Assembly: GCA_023101725.1 (NCBI GenBank) | Contig: JALJCO010010210.1 | Location: 171,469-235,468 of the forward strand | Length of the DNA: 64,000 bases | Source: Atherinomorus stipes | Lineage: Eukaryota; Chordata; Actinopteri; Atheriniformes; Atherinidae | Direction of reading: 5' to 3' | Shown: piece by piece, positions 46,301 to 57,405 of the stretch | Layout of the letters: every line of letters starts with the position of its first letter | Position numbering within the stretch: the first letter of the stretch is position 1 | Notes under the pieces: generated by a model | What the model was told of the DNA's origin: nothing | What the model saw: only the letters and a program-made list of their open reading frames with translations | Database searches by the model: none | Position numbers and translations under genes: made by a program

Positions 46301-46674
46301 CAACACTCTCACTATACAAAGAATATTTCCCAGGACAGTTAGAGATTCAAAAATGTAATTATCACCTGTCCGTTTATTTACTCTCCTGGGCATTTCCTTC
46401 AGGTTCAAACTTGACAAAAATGGCCCCTGTAGTCCTTTGAGGTGGTAAATGTCTGTCCTGCCTGTGCTGTTTGTTAGCGAAGGATGTGACGTGGCCTGAC
46501 CTGGATCTGATTGTGGAGCGGGCTCCCGTCCCTCTGTACCAGAGGGGGCCTCTGGAAATGGCTCTGCCATTTCTGTGTGGCATCCTGCTGGGCTTTGGAG
46601 GCACCTTGCTTGCATCGGCGTCTTTGCTTTTCATCATCTACACTTCCCAAAGAAGGTCTACAAGACAGCTGTGA
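40286..46674 (+). CDS. tmdd1: Transmembrane and death domain protein 1 (five exons)
   Basis: Join 40286-40355, 40689-40877, 44923-45042, 45865-46017 and 46478-46674: 729 nt, 242 residues plus TGA. All introns are GT-AG and phase 1, which supports the model strongly. Residues 1-20 form a signal peptide with a phenylalanine-rich core (RVCFFFIFLPHSLSL). Residues 24-150 are helical and carry the death-domain-like pattern LTDWLLKYGEKTYYDRLSRA followed by HIGRTDIA. Residues about 206-232 are a single membrane helix (LCGILLGFGGTLLASASLLF). The tail TSQRRSTRQL is short and basic, so a type I topology is expected and would put the death-like domain outside the cytosol. The identity is from recalled family architecture, not a search. 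I know of no established molecular role. The start is the only in-frame ATG giving a signal peptide. Confidence 0.75.
40689..40877 (+). CDS. tmdd1: tmdd1 coding exon 2
   Basis: The acceptor GTACCTTAG/TGGCACTCG follows a branch-point-like CTAATTA. It encodes residues from VALDIGVHQLERLVELLTSK through a charged, KARSKRD-ending segment. The donor is GCTGCAG/GTTTGT. A second acceptor in the same phase (CCTTTCAG at 40634) would add 18 residues, including an extra hydrophobic stretch. I prefer the later one because exon 1 already supplies a signal peptide. Confidence 0.75.
40953..41629. mobile_element. TTAA-site element with about 200-bp inverted repeats (tmdd1 intron 2)
   Basis: TTAA flanks both ends (40949-40952 and 41630-41633). 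The tips are AGGAACAGTTCACCC and GGGTGAACTATTCCT. Inverted similarity continues about 200 bp inward (CAGCCGGCGATCAGGAAGGC against GCCTTCCTGATCGCCGGCTG is perfect; so is TCAATAAACAAC-adjacent GACAAGTTTTTGTGGACTTT). The unique centre is about 220 bp and non-coding. Only the left tip of a relative is at 55076-55130. A piggyBac- or Kolobok-type source is inferred from TTAA. Confidence 0.85.
42010..42466. mobile_element. MITE with AGCCCC tips (tmdd1 intron 2)
   Basis: The left end AGCCCCGTTTCCACCCGCGG and the right end CTGGTGGAAGTGGGGCT are inverted repeats that extend about 36 bp through GTCTGGGTCGGGTCGGG-like sequence. CAA occurs next to both ends (42006-42008 and 42467-42469), suggesting a 3-bp target duplication. 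A decayed relative is at 57204-57405. No coding capacity. Confidence 0.7.
43251..43296. repeat. Two 18-bp tandem units forming a palindrome (intron 2)
   Basis: TGACCAGTTGGTCATTTA is repeated twice without change (43257-43292). Each unit contains the near-palindrome TGACCAGTTGGTCA. The flanks GACTAAA and TTTAGTC extend the symmetry over 46 bp. Confidence 0.85.
44014..44242. mobile_element. hAT-type MITE (tmdd1 intron 2)
   Basis: The ends CAGGGTGCCCAAGTCCAGTC and GACCAGACTTGGGCACCCCT are inverted. Symmetry runs about 40 bp inward through CTCGAGAGCTACTA. The flanks CTTTAGAT and GTTTATAT match at six of eight positions, consistent with an aged 8-bp duplication. Non-coding, 229 bp. Confidence 0.75.
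44923..45042 (+). CDS. tmdd1: tmdd1 coding exon 3 (death-domain core)
   Basis: The acceptor is TGTGTTTGCTAG/ATGGTG and the donor GCTGTTG/GTGAGA. The 40 residues contain the conserved-looking tryptophan helix and the GRTDIA turn typical of death-fold helices. A 220-codon minus-strand frame across this exon is an antisense shadow. Confidence 0.85.
45865..46017 (+). CDS. tmdd1: tmdd1 coding exon 4
   Basis: The acceptor is TTGTTTCCACAG/AAGTGG and the donor ACGAAAAAGG/GTGAGA. It encodes the last helix of the folded region (NINQDKALSLKRYVEDYHKF) and then a proline-, histidine- and basic-rich linker (KPDTKPHQRAHQRVRTKK) before the membrane helix. Confidence 0.85.
46478..46674 (+). CDS. tmdd1: tmdd1 coding exon 5 (membrane helix, stop)
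   Basis: The acceptor is GCTGTTTGTTAG/CGAAGG. The exon opens with an acidic juxtamembrane stretch (DVTWPDLDLIVERAPVPLYQ), then about 27 hydrophobic residues rich in small side chains, then TSQRRSTRQL and TGA. It is the clearest coding exon in the window by codon pattern. Confidence 0.85.
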
Positions 46675-46755
46675 GGTCAGAGCCGAGGACGTGAGGTCGG
46701 GAGATGAAGCCTTTCGGATGTTAGATTGAGTATTTTAATGATCTAAGATGTAAAG

Positions 46756-46761
46756 ATTAAA
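46756..46761 (+). terminator. Candidate poly(A) signal of tmdd1
   Basis: ATTAAA lies 82 bp after the stop codon, followed by a T-rich stretch (GGTTATTTTTTACTTACTG) that could serve as the downstream element. It is the first polyadenylation-like hexamer noticed after the stop. Cleavage position unverified. Confidence 0.4.
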
Positions 46762-47464
46762 CAGGCATAGAATAAGCACAACACACCTGGTTATTTTTTA
46801 CTTACTGTTTGTTTAGATAAAGTGTCTGTTGGCCATATGCATGAAAAAACAAAGAAACTTAGTACTGATTCCATAACACTACTGCTGACAAAGCCGATCA
46901 GCCGGCTTGTGTTTTTTACTGGTATAGGCATCAGTCAGTACATCGGATGTGTTGCTGGTACCCCCACTTGGCCCATTGTAAAACAAGAGATTAGTTTATT
47001 CTTTAGTACTGCTATATGCAGAAAATCCATTAACTTTTGTTCTACAATTTAAAGGCTAAAACCAAGAAATCTGTCAGCAGTCCAGGACTCAGACCTGCAT
47101 TTCAGCTTCACATTAAGACAGTTGTGAAGTCAGCCTGTGAGGACCGTGACAGCAGCATTCTGGACTAAACTGCCACTGTCTGAAGGACTTTAGGGAGACA
47201 ACTAAGAACAGGGTTTCAGTAGTCTAGTCTACTAAAGATAAATGCAGAATTCTTGGTGAGACACCTTTAATCCTAAATATGTTCTAAAAGTGATAAAAGT
47301 AATGTGATTAATCATGATTAATCTAAATTAAATAAAAGTTGGACAGTGTGCAGGAGTCTTTCTGTTAATTGAGTTCAGTTTTCTCAACATGTGTCCCCTT
47401 GCATAAGAAATATGTCACATGGAAAACATCATTTTCATCAGAGCGGGTTTTCAATTTGGGAATC
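46762..47464. other. 3' flank of tmdd1, nothing recognised
   Basis: Non-coding sequence downstream of the gene. Part could be an extended 3' untranslated region if the ATTAAA at 46756 is not used. Confidence 0.4.
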
Positions 47465-47572
47465 AAATGCAGTATCGGCCCCAAATATCAGCAGGTTGTC
47501 TCGGCCATCAACCGAGGCTGATGAGAAAATATCTGTATCGGCCCTAAAAGATCTATCGGTCGATCCCTACTG
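47465..47572. mobile_element. hAT-like terminal fragment
   Basis: The motif order CAGTATCGGCCCCAAATATC, GAGAAAATATCTGTATCGGC, CCTAAAAGATCTATCGGTCG and ATCCCTA matches the right end of the repeat at 18580-18660. Only one end is visible. Confidence 0.55.
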
Positions 47573-47634
47573 CTGACTGTAACATACATGATTAAAAGAA
47601 TGTCCTTCTGGATGAAATAATTATCCTTGCTGTG

Positions 47635-47985
47635 TATTTCTTGACTAGTAGGGACTATTGTCTTGCCAGTAGCTAGATGACTAATGGTGTGACAGATGCA
47701 CTGGAACCCAGCCCTCACACCAAAGGTTGTTCCGGTGTTACTCTGATAGTGATGCCACTTTCCATTTCCCCTCCAAGTGACGGCAATGTGCCCGTCTGGC
47801 ATCGAAGAACAACTAATTATCCAGCCTGGCGCCTGCTTCCCCCGGAGCCTGCCGATACCTCCACAGGCAATCCAAAAGACTAATAACAATGACAACGCTA
47901 GCAGACAATGGAGCACGCTCGGTTGTGATGGCAGCGTCTGCCGGCTGAAAGAAGCCAAACAGAAAACACAGGGATAGATTTTTTT
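47635..47985. promoter_or_regulatory. Candidate conserved block 3' of tmdd1
   Basis: A repeat-free block of near-50% GC in AT-rich surroundings. Its minus strand is open for 197 codons (47488-48081), but that frame continues straight through the adjacent transposon fragment and has no recognisable domain. A conserved non-coding element is a better guess than a gene. Conservation was not testable. Confidence 0.25.
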
Positions 47986-50900
47986 TTTTTTTTCAAATGT
48001 AAAAAGGGGAAGAAGAAATAACCTGATATATGACATGCTACAGTAAAATGGGTCCAGAAATTGGCATAGAAAACCAAACAAAATACAAAAAATGTGTGTA
48101 TTAGAAAATTCAAATTGACTTTGTTGCCATGTTTAAGCTTTAATTAAGAAAATCATTTGCTCACAACCAGATTATTTTCACGCCTTCTACTGAGACAAGC
48201 AGTTTCATAATGGCAAGACAGAAAACATGCTTGTGGCACTGGAGTACTTTCTGGCTTCTAGTTCCCACTTTTTCTTTTTTACACCATCCCTACTTTCTTC
48301 GTCATAATTGAGCTAATTACTTCATTATACAAATCTGGCCTAATGTGCTTCAGGAAGCCGACGGCTTGGATTAACAGTGGCACTGAGCAGCAATTACTGT
48401 CTATTAGTTCATAAATCAACATTTAAACAAATTACAGTGCCAAGAAACTGCATGAGCGAAGCTGTGAAGGTCCAAAAAAGGCAAAGTTTGGAGTTTTTAC
48501 CTCTAATCGAAGCAATGACCCAAAATTATGTTACACGTTCTTCATTTTGAATGGAGATCTTTTGTTTTTCACTTTTGTTCCCTGACAGTTTTCCTGACAG
48601 TCACATACAAAATTTAGACCTGCTTTGGATTTCTAAAGAGAACATCTTTTACATTTCCGTTGCATGACATCAAACATTGACATTTGTCCTTACATGACAT
48701 GGTGTTTCATCTCCATCAAGCTCTCCACACCAACGCATCCTCTGTCTGCGAGTTTCCTCCCACTGGCAGTTAGGAACCTCTCAGGTGCCGACTGTGACAG
48801 GTTCACCTGCTGTGGGCTTGCTCGCATTTCTGAAGGCAGTGGAGAGGAAAGCTGCAGTTCTGTATGCCTGACTGACTCAGAGAAACAACATGCCACATGG
48901 GGCTAGCATCATGGTTGTGACACTCTTTTGCAAGGTTCCACCAGGAAGCTTCTCCCAGTGGAAGAAGAAAACTAACACCTTCAGCTTGTTGAGGCACAGC
49001 AGCTCTTGAAGATTTGTGACCCTTGGATGCAAAATCAACACCTGCAAGCAAAGGTTCACATACTTTTTGTTGCAGCCCACAGATGTAATATAGATCCGTT
49101 TTTGTACTCTTCTTATGAGCGTTTAGGATGGTTCAGGTGTTCATGCAGAAATATGCTAACCTTCAATCACCACTGTATCCGCAGAACTATACAGCCGAGT
49201 GCACAGCCTCATATTCTACACAGCAGAGCCTGATTTTGCGATTGCCTCCAACCCCATCCTTTCAGATGTATTTGATTTACAGAAATCTGCAGAATAGACC
49301 AACCCACCATTCTCATGCAAAGTGTTGAAGTAATCACATGGATGGATGGAGAAAGAATCTGACATGAAATTGACATTTACAGCCAAGGCAAAGCCTGTGT
49401 GTGAGGCTATGCTTTCCAGGCATATCCATTCTCATGTAAAATGGAGCGTTTTTTTATTCATCCCAGTGATTTCTTTTGGGTATTTAATAGTTTGTGGAGC
49501 AGCGGCTTATCAAACAGGATTCTCTAAGGAGGACACATCTGTCTCTTGTCATTGGCTTGGCTCAGCATATGGAGCCAAGTGTTTGTCTGGATGAAAATGT
49601 AGATGGACTGGATGTAATGCGTGCCAAGGGGATGCTCAGACAGTGGGGCCGTGTCCTTGATGTGCTGAGGCAGAGCGTTCTGCACCGGGGCCTCTGGGGT
49701 GTGCTTAGTGTCACTAAAGGCTTTAACTTCCCCCTCCCTCCATTTGCATCTTCATTCATCTGCAGAGCCACGAAGGTGCCGCAGTCCCCACTCAACCATC
49801 CCTCTCCTTTTGCTCAATATATATGGATCACAGGAAACAAGATCACAACACCAGCTCTTTTAAAGTCATACTTTTTTTAATCGCCTCGGCTCCGGGTTTC
49901 ACAACTTCGTCTTTCATGGTTTCCTTGAGGGAATCAGAGACTTCTTCAAAGTTTTTTGTGCTGATGAGACAAGAGCGTTTATGAGGGTTTACAGATAAAA
50001 CCACAGTGCCATCAGGTGGTTATGAGGCGGCATTACAACATGCAGAACGCAGTGAAGAACTTCTGCATAAGAAGACAACTGTGAGCAGTTTTAGATGGCT
50101 GCATGAAATCTAAAAGAAAATCATTGAAAAGTCATATAGAATACAAGTAAAATTCAGAAGCACAAACTTGCTTCATGCAGGATTAAAACTTCAACAGAAA
50201 TTAAGCATGAAAATGATTCATGTCAGGAAAAATGTTGATTTCTACCATGTTATAAACACAGCTTTGGAAAAGTATCTTGAAGATCTGAGGTTGTTTATAA
50301 AATACAAAGAGGTGAATCATATTGTTGCTTGTCATGGATTATAATAAATTATGGCATTAAATGAAGAAAACGAATGAGAGAGAGAGAAAACAAATTATTA
50401 TAAACAAAACTGATGGGAAAAAAATCGAGAAAGTCATCGTGTAAGACTATTATGCTGGGCAGGAATGACTTCCTGGTTCGCTGCAGTGATCCTTTGTCGT
50501 GGCGAAGCAGACTCTGACTGGATACTGTGCTTAAGCTCAGGACCCCCCTGCCCTGGATCTTAACACATCTGATTCAGGTTAACTGAACTATTGGTTTTGA
50601 TGGCACATCGACATTTATTATGCATCATCATGCAGCCATCGTTTAAACCACACTTTGCAACTTTGTGTTTCAGCCTAAAGCGTCATGTTTATCCGCTGTG
50701 TCATTAACCAAAAACATTGTGACCCTATGACCCTGAAGAAACAGGAAAAGAAAGAGAGAGAAAGGCACAACACAAGAGATGAGACATCAGCATTGGACTA
50801 CTTGTTGGAGAGAGCTCAGAGTACAGGTAGGATGCAAGATGGATGCCAATAAGCCATCATTCGGGGGCGACTGACTGAGAAAATCCTACAAAGTTAAACA

Positions 50901-52699
50901 GCTTTAATAAGAATAAGAATCCAAAATTCTTAAGCTGATTCCAACTCCTAAAATCACCATAAATTTCATTTTTGTTCAAAGGGTAAGGGATTTTTTTCCC
51001 CCTCACCAGTTCCCTGCATCCAGCCTGCTGTCTGTCAGTTAAACAGCCCACAGCTGCCGTCATCTGGGCACTTCTACATGATAGAGATCTGAGATTGTTC
51101 TGGAAGTCTGAGGTGTAGAGAATAAAGAGAGACAGTGCGAGGACAGTTCCCTGTGGTGCTCCTATGCTGCTGACACCTTCTCAGACACACAAACCTTCGG
51201 TATCAGATGCTCTTGTGTCTTTTAGGTCGACAGTAATGCAGGTGGTAAATGGTTAAAGCAGTGATGCTTTGGGAAAGAAATGAAACTTTCATTGCAGCAC
51301 ACAAAGTGAACTTTTTGTGTTTATTTTAAAGTGCAGAGCACGTATGAAACAAGAGAAAGTTAGTCTTTCCACTGCACACATGAATGAATACATTCTTCCT
51401 CAGAAAAGCAGGAATAGGCAGTTTAAGATTAATAAAACGCTTCATAAGATGTTGTTTAACATGGTGATCCACTGTCCGATGACAGCCTATGAGATTAACT
51501 CGATTTGATTTAATTAAACACCTCTGGTGTTGAATTCCCCTGATTTCAACACTGAAGTAAACAAAAGTAGGGAAATGCTCCAGAGTGTTGCCAACTTTGT
51601 TTGTGTATTTATTAAGATAAAAGCTGGAGATTTCTCCTCTGGGCTTCAGACAGGTGTGTTGCCTCTGCACCAGAGACAAACAGATTTACCCGAGAGACAT
51701 TAGACAGAGCGAGAGGGGGAAAAGAAACAAACTGGTCTGGAATTCAAGCCAATTTTTCTCCATTACTTTTGTTTTCTTTTATTCAGCCTGCAAACATAGA
51801 GCGAGGATTGTGTGGAGCACTTTCACCGGCAACTCTGGAATGCTAATGTGCAAATGTTTTTGTTAATGAATTCGGTATATTATGCAGCTGAGGAAGGGGG
51901 CACTTTCACTAATGTTTGTGTGGTTAATGGTCTCTGCCTGCTCTGTGAGACAGACACTTAGACATGGCTGGTCTTTGTCTCTGAAGTGAAATGGCAGCTG
52001 GGATACCATCATCACAGTTTAATGTCTTCACTCTTACTTCTACACATCATGATGAGCTTTCCAGACTTTGCTTGTATACAGGAGAGCTGCTGTAAACATT
52101 CATACTGGGCTTCCATCACTGTAGTGAGAGATCACCTGTGAGGTTATCCTGAAGTTTTAAATATAAATGAAGTAATTGTGCACAAGCTATGAAATCATGA
52201 TTGTGTAATAACACATACAACACCCCTAATGACACATTGCAAAGCATCATGTTGCGTCTCTCCATGCTGCAGGGTTCTAATGAGTTCCCCTAGCTCTGCA
52301 CCACACTGAGTTGTTTTTCTTTGTCTTGTCTAATTTCCCAACTGATACTGAACGACTCAGTAAGGAGCCGTTATCTACAGTTATCACTCAATGCTCTTCG
52401 TTTTAAAGAAAAAAAAAACTAATAAGAAGACAGGAGTGCAAACAGTACCTGGTGCTCGGTTTAATGAGTTGATGGGGTGATAAACACCTCACTTGCATAC
52501 CTGTCCAGCACCATAATCTTTGTCTTGATAGCATGTTCAGATGGAAGGTCGACTTTTGGCTTCAGACTGCATAATCTCATAGGTGTTAATATCTTCAAAA
52601 CTAATTATGACTTTGATTGCTTTTAATATGATAATGGTTGCGTGTATTAAGAGAATTTATTACATCTGCAAGTTACTAAAGAGAAAAACAACAATGGCA
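47986..52699. other. Long non-coding stretch, few repeats
   Basis: Nearly 5 kb with little recognisable transposon sequence. Parts at about 48290-48460 and 51700-51930 look like possible conserved blocks (for example GCAGCAATTACTGTCTATTA and GCTAATGTGCAAATG). A 128-codon plus-strand frame at 49494-49880 has no recognisable domain or good splice pairing. A short GA repeat sits near 50376. Confidence 0.35.
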
Positions 52700-53560
52700 A
52701 GTAGATTAAACGGTGTTCTCCAACACACATGGGGTTGCAGCTTAATTCAACTATAAATAATTAACCATCCTCCAATCAGAGGCTCAGACTCAATAATTTT
52801 ATGCCTTAATTAATCACGCCAGTGTTCCATTGTTGGCGCATTTAATTGTCACTGAACTACCAGAGCAAGACAATGGGCAACATTAATTAATACCAGCTAT
52901 CAGTGGTCAGATTTGCTTTCAGCAACTCTGTAAACAAACCCTGTCCAAAGGCATTTTGCTGACATTACACAGTCAAGATTTACGATTCCCCGGCTGAAAA
53001 CTGGTTTGTTAATGGAGCAGAATAGCCCCCAAACACAGGTCTGTAAAATGTATATGCAGAGAACTAACTGCCATCGCTTGATCAATGTCAAAACCTCCAT
53101 TATTCAAAATTCCAGCCATGGTTTCACGCTTGCTGTGTCACTGCAAGATGAATCTCACAAGCCCATAACCCATCAGAGCTACAGTCTTTTAATAAAATGA
53201 GGCTTCCTGGTTCATTATTAATAAGCCTCTATATGAAATCCTGATTCCAAAAGGTCAAAACTAAATATATTCTCAGCAAAAAGCTCTTCACAAAAGCGGA
53301 TGGGTGCTAAATGACAATGTCTCATGACTCAATGGAGAGATAACCTTTGACACTATGCAATTAGTCTCAATAGTACAAAACCACTGGGCGTGTAAACAAA
53401 TTTAAAACATAAATCTTTCGACCTTGAATTCCTAAAAGGAGTCTTGTTAATTAAACCATCATGGTCAATGAATGTGCAAGGGGTGTAAAATTAATTTTTA
53501 TCTGAACTTGCAATTACAGTATTAAAAAGCCAGTCCATTATAAGAGTATCTCATTTGAAA
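52700..53560. promoter_or_regulatory. Candidate conserved non-coding cluster
   Basis: About 860 bp without repeats and dense in homeodomain-type cores: CTTAATTAATCACGCC, GCATTTAATTGTCACTG, ACATTAATTAATACC, CATTATTAATAAGCC. This composition is typical of long-range developmental enhancers in gene-poor regions. No open frame of note. The inference is from motif density only. Confidence 0.3.
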
Positions 53561-54544
53561 AGGTTTTGGCTGGAAGTATTTCATAACTCAGTGTAATCAT
53601 CATTTGACCTGCAGAAAAGGTTGGGGGGGGGGGGTTTTCTATGTATACTTTCAGAGATAAGGCCTAATTTTAATTTGATGGTACAATACCAAGAGGGTCA
53701 AATTAATAAGACAAATAGGTCAAAGCACAGCGAATTAAGTGAATTAAAGGAGAAAGATTTTTTTTTTTTTTTAAATGGTGCATTGCAGAGTCAAATCTGG
53801 AAAATCACACATTATCCTGCTGGTTTTCAGTGATGATTTAATCAAATTCAAACATTTAAGGTTAGAGAAGTAAGACGATGTAATTGACCCGTAACTATGC
53901 ACCAAACAACGGTCATACTTGTTCAAATTAATCAAACTAAGTCTCAGAAATCAGCATGAAAATAACAGGAGGGACAGGAGAGAAGAATAATCTGCAGGTG
54001 ATGGCATTAAAAACACACACATACAATCACACACATTAAATGATGAGGGATCTTCCCAAGGCTCCAAATTAAAACTGATGGCCATAGAAACCTTGTAATC
54101 ACTTGTGGTGCCAATTTGCTGCAGAGATGAGGAGAGCAGAGGAGCAGATGTGTGCCAGAATACCTTAGGATGATTTCTTAATAGCTTCATAAATTCATTC
54201 AGGCATCACAGGCATACCAGCACCACTGACAGGCTGCTGCTAGGCTACACAGGCACCAGAGGCCTTGAAGCATTTTGCAACACAAACAAAAGTTGGTTGG
54301 CTCACATATTTTTCTTTGTTACAGTTTCTATTGGTGAAGCTGCAGTAACAATCAATGTAAGAGGGTTATTTTGGTTGCTATAGCTCATACAATTCATCTG
54401 TTTTCTGGAAATGGCAATGTGTGAGGGGTCAGGCAAAAGAAAATGCAGTGATTTGTGAATAATTGAAAGAAGAGTCAAATCTGCTGCCATCGAGTCTTCA
54501 AGTTAGAGATGGCAGCTCTCTCAAATGTTGTTCACTGGCAACTA
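53561..54544. other. Non-coding sequence, nothing recognised
   Basis: It contains a G10 run near 53623-53633 and a T-run near 53759-53772. No gene. Confidence 0.4.
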
Positions 54545-55075
54545 GAGATATATATGGTTATGATTTTATCAATACAGATACCAATATTTGTACTCCTTAT
54601 CGGTACGATATTAATCGAGATTCTTATCGATGCTACAACGAAATTTAGAGTTAACAATATGACATTACAAGATGTTAAAAGACTCAATTGGTTCGTATTC
54701 TCATGAGGATCAGAACATAACAGAAGCTATTAAATGCTTCTAACAGAAGATCATAGAGAAAACCACACATAAACAGTGCTTTGGAGGCACTTCTGTAGTA
54801 TTTGGCCAGTTTTTGTTAAGAAAAAGCAACATATTTAATTTCTCAGGCTGCAGCCAAAACGTCTCTGGACAGAATGTCTGAAGTGGTGGGAGACACTTGT
54901 TCAAATGGCGTTAAACAGGCTGGACGCAAAGGTGAAGGACAGCTGTGAGAATAAGGGAAGTGTGTCTGTCTTATTCCACCACCTTGATTCCACAACAGTT
55001 ACAGTAGGTAGACGTTCAAAAAGTATCAGTAAGACTATCGTTTGTCCAGAATCTGAACGGTACCCTGGTATCGTT
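54545..55075 (+). mobile_element. Decayed hAT-like repeat, second copy
   Basis: It matches the inverse of 34060-34430 through TATCAATACAGATACCAATA-type sequence, GTGAAGGACAGCTGTGAGAA, GTGTGTCTGTCTTA, GTAGACGTTCAAAAAGTATC and GTTTGTCCAGAATCTGAACG. Repeated TATCGGTACGATAT-like motifs at both ends suggest subterminal repeats. No intact coding frame. Confidence 0.55.
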
Positions 55076-55130
55076 AAAGGAATAGTACACCCACAGAATG
55101 ATGTAACTTTATTTTCCACTTACCAGTATT
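55076..55130 (+). mobile_element. Left tip of a TTAA-site long-TIR element
   Basis: After TTAA it reads AGGAATAGTACACCCACAGA and ATGATGTAACTTTATTTTCC, nearly identical to the left tip of the element at 40953. It abuts the preceding repeat, and the rest of the element is missing. Confidence 0.6.
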
Positions 55131-56952
55131 ATTAATACTGTGTAGATCATAGTTCACATCATGTGATTGAGTGGTTATGTGTCTCAGAGCTTCAGGGGAC
55201 AATGTGTGCTAGCAAACACATACTAGCACTGTTAGTGTCAAATTCAGAGTATTTCTTTTAATCGTAACATTTTTTAATGCTACTACATTTCCATTGAGAG
55301 AGGTGGCCCTGGCAAGTATAGGAGGTGTTTTCTTGGGGTAATATAATGTGTTATTCATTCATTAATATATTTTCAGGCCAAGAACAGTGGGTCAAATAAA
55401 GATTTCTGTGTTTTCTGTGCTGGTTCTGTAATACAAGGCCAGTTTATTTGTACTATATATATTGTATATGTAAAAAATCAGCTGCCCGTGAAATAAGTTG
55501 GAATTGACTAAATTAATAACACAATTCTACAAAAAAATAAATAAAAAACATAACATTGATCTTCAATTGTGGTTCAACAAAAATATTAAAAACAGACAAA
55601 AAATAAAATAAGTAAACAAGCTTGATGGGCTCTGAAGCTAAAAAAAATTTGTTGAGCAACACTTTGAGTCAATCATTGCAATCAAGTGTTTTCTGTAATG
55701 TTCAAAAAGACTTCTGCACCTGTTGACAGGTATTTTTGTCTACTGTTCATTGGAAAGGTGATATAATGTGTCTGGGACATTTTAGTTTGTTTGTTTGTTT
55801 TTATTATTATTTTCAACCACAACCCAAAAGCAACAATTTATTTCACTAAATTATAATTTTGTAAATTCTTATTTACTGTATTATTAGTTTCTTTAGTTTT
55901 TTGTTATTTGTATTACTATATATACAGTATACGTACACGTACTGTGGTGAAATTTGGAGGTAATTGCAGTCTGTTTCATTTATGTTTTACACAGCATTCC
56001 AACTTTTGAGGGTAAAAATAGAAAAACTGTGATTCTCAGTAGAGCTCACAAGACAGCAAAGCCAAGAAACTGCTGATACTTTGTAATCCTCTTTTCATTT
56101 GAGGTTAGCCTTTTGCAGCGTCTTGCCTCCACAGGGACTTGGCCAGACTGCTCGGCTGGTTGCACCTCGCAGCTGTGTCCATGCACACTCTCACTTAATT
56201 ACAGGAGCACTGCGCATTCAGCAGGTTTGCTCCACAGCTATTTTGAAAGGTAGGCAAACTAAGCCTCAGAGCTCCTCCTTGTGTTCTTGTTACTGGTATC
56301 TCTTGCGCTGTCATGTACCACCCCCTGCCTATGGAGTGAGGTACTGATTAATCTGCCTAACCCCCCAAAAAATGGATCACTCTATTTAAATGACTGGAAG
56401 ATGGGAAAAGATGCATGATCAAGCACAGAAAGCATTTTGGCAACAATAAATTGTGCTCATCTTGACTGTAGTAATCAGGTCTTAAACACTTCAGTCTCTG
56501 GAGGTTCATGGTGGTTAAATGGAAAGATAAGCTGACATTTTGCTTCAAGTTGCACTGTACATGCAAACTACTGAGTATTTCTTTGAGGTCCTCTTCTACA
56601 TGAATGTAAAAAGCAAATTAATGTTTTGCTGCCTCTGCCTGCAGGCAACAAAGCCACATGTTGATAGTTGAATATGTCAAAAACTAATTACACCCTTTTC
56701 CAACTGGGTAGTCGCAGCCAGGAGCTACACTCTTGAACTGATCATGAGTGCGAGCGCCTCTATAAAAGCAGGATTTTGGGCTGTTTGCTGGTCTGTACAA
56801 GTCCAATGAGGAAAGACATCAGCTGTGATCTTTGAAAAGCAAATGTTGTTGACCATCAACCTTGGAAAGGTTATAAGATTGTTTCCAAATGATTTGGAGT
56901 CCATTATCCTGACAAAGGAAGGATTGTTCACAACAGTTTCTTGCAACTTCAT
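55131..56952. other. Non-coding sequence, nothing recognised
   Basis: AT-rich with some TA-rich patches (55455-55475, 55915-55945). The motif CAGCATTCCAACTTTTGAGG at about 55993 resembles a dispersed-repeat end. No exon recognised. Confidence 0.4.
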
Positions 56953-57185
56953 GCCAAAGCCAGCAGCAGTGGCTCAGGCAGTAGAATAGATTCAATGACC
57001 AGAAGGTTAGCAGTTCAACTCCCACTCCCCCAGCCATCTATCATTGTGTTCTTGGGCAAGACACTTCACCCTCCTTGCCTCCCGTGTCAGCGTCGCTGGT
57101 ATAATGTTTCAATGGCAGTTGGAGAAGCCATTGGCACACATTGGCTGCCACGTTTCCGTCAGCCTGCCTCAGAGTAGTTGTGGAG
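56953..57185 (+). mobile_element. SINE-like dispersed repeat
   Basis: It begins around AGCAGCAGTGGCTCAGGCAG (A-box-like) and continues with GACCAGAAGGTTAGCAGTTC and AACTCCCACTCCCC (B-box-like). Then come TTGGGCAAGACACTTCACCC and GGCACACATTGGCTGCCACG. This is a common tRNA-headed repeat of fish. The end is near GTGGAGCTTATCATCACCA. No poly(A). Confidence 0.5.
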
Positions 57186-57203
57186 CTTATCATCACCAAG
57201 TAT

Positions 57204-57405
57204 AAAGCTCTGTTTCCACCAGCATGTCCGGGTTGGGTTGCTCTGTATTTTTTGTCATTTCCTCAGGCTAAAAACTGGGACAGGTACCCTTGTATCCAAT
57301 AAAACCCATCCTCCTTTTTTCAGACCCTTCCATTTGGATACCAATCTAATCGGCACAACAAGGGAGCCTGACATGCTACAGTCCACTGATTGGTGGACTT
57401 TAATT
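57204..57405. mobile_element. Decayed relative of the AGCCCC MITE
   Basis: The left end AAGCTCTGTTTCCACCAGCA and inner GGGTTGGGTT, ACTGGGACAGGTACCC and CAATAAAACCCATCC parallel the element at 42010-42466 (partly inverse order). The right tip is lost. Confidence 0.4.

Noticed and set aside
46235..46637. Minus-strand frames of 126 and 87 codons
   Set aside because: Antisense shadows of tmdd1 exon 5.
49494..49880. 128-codon plus-strand open frame
   Set aside because: No domain, no convincing splice sites and no start context. Chance is likely in this length of sequence.
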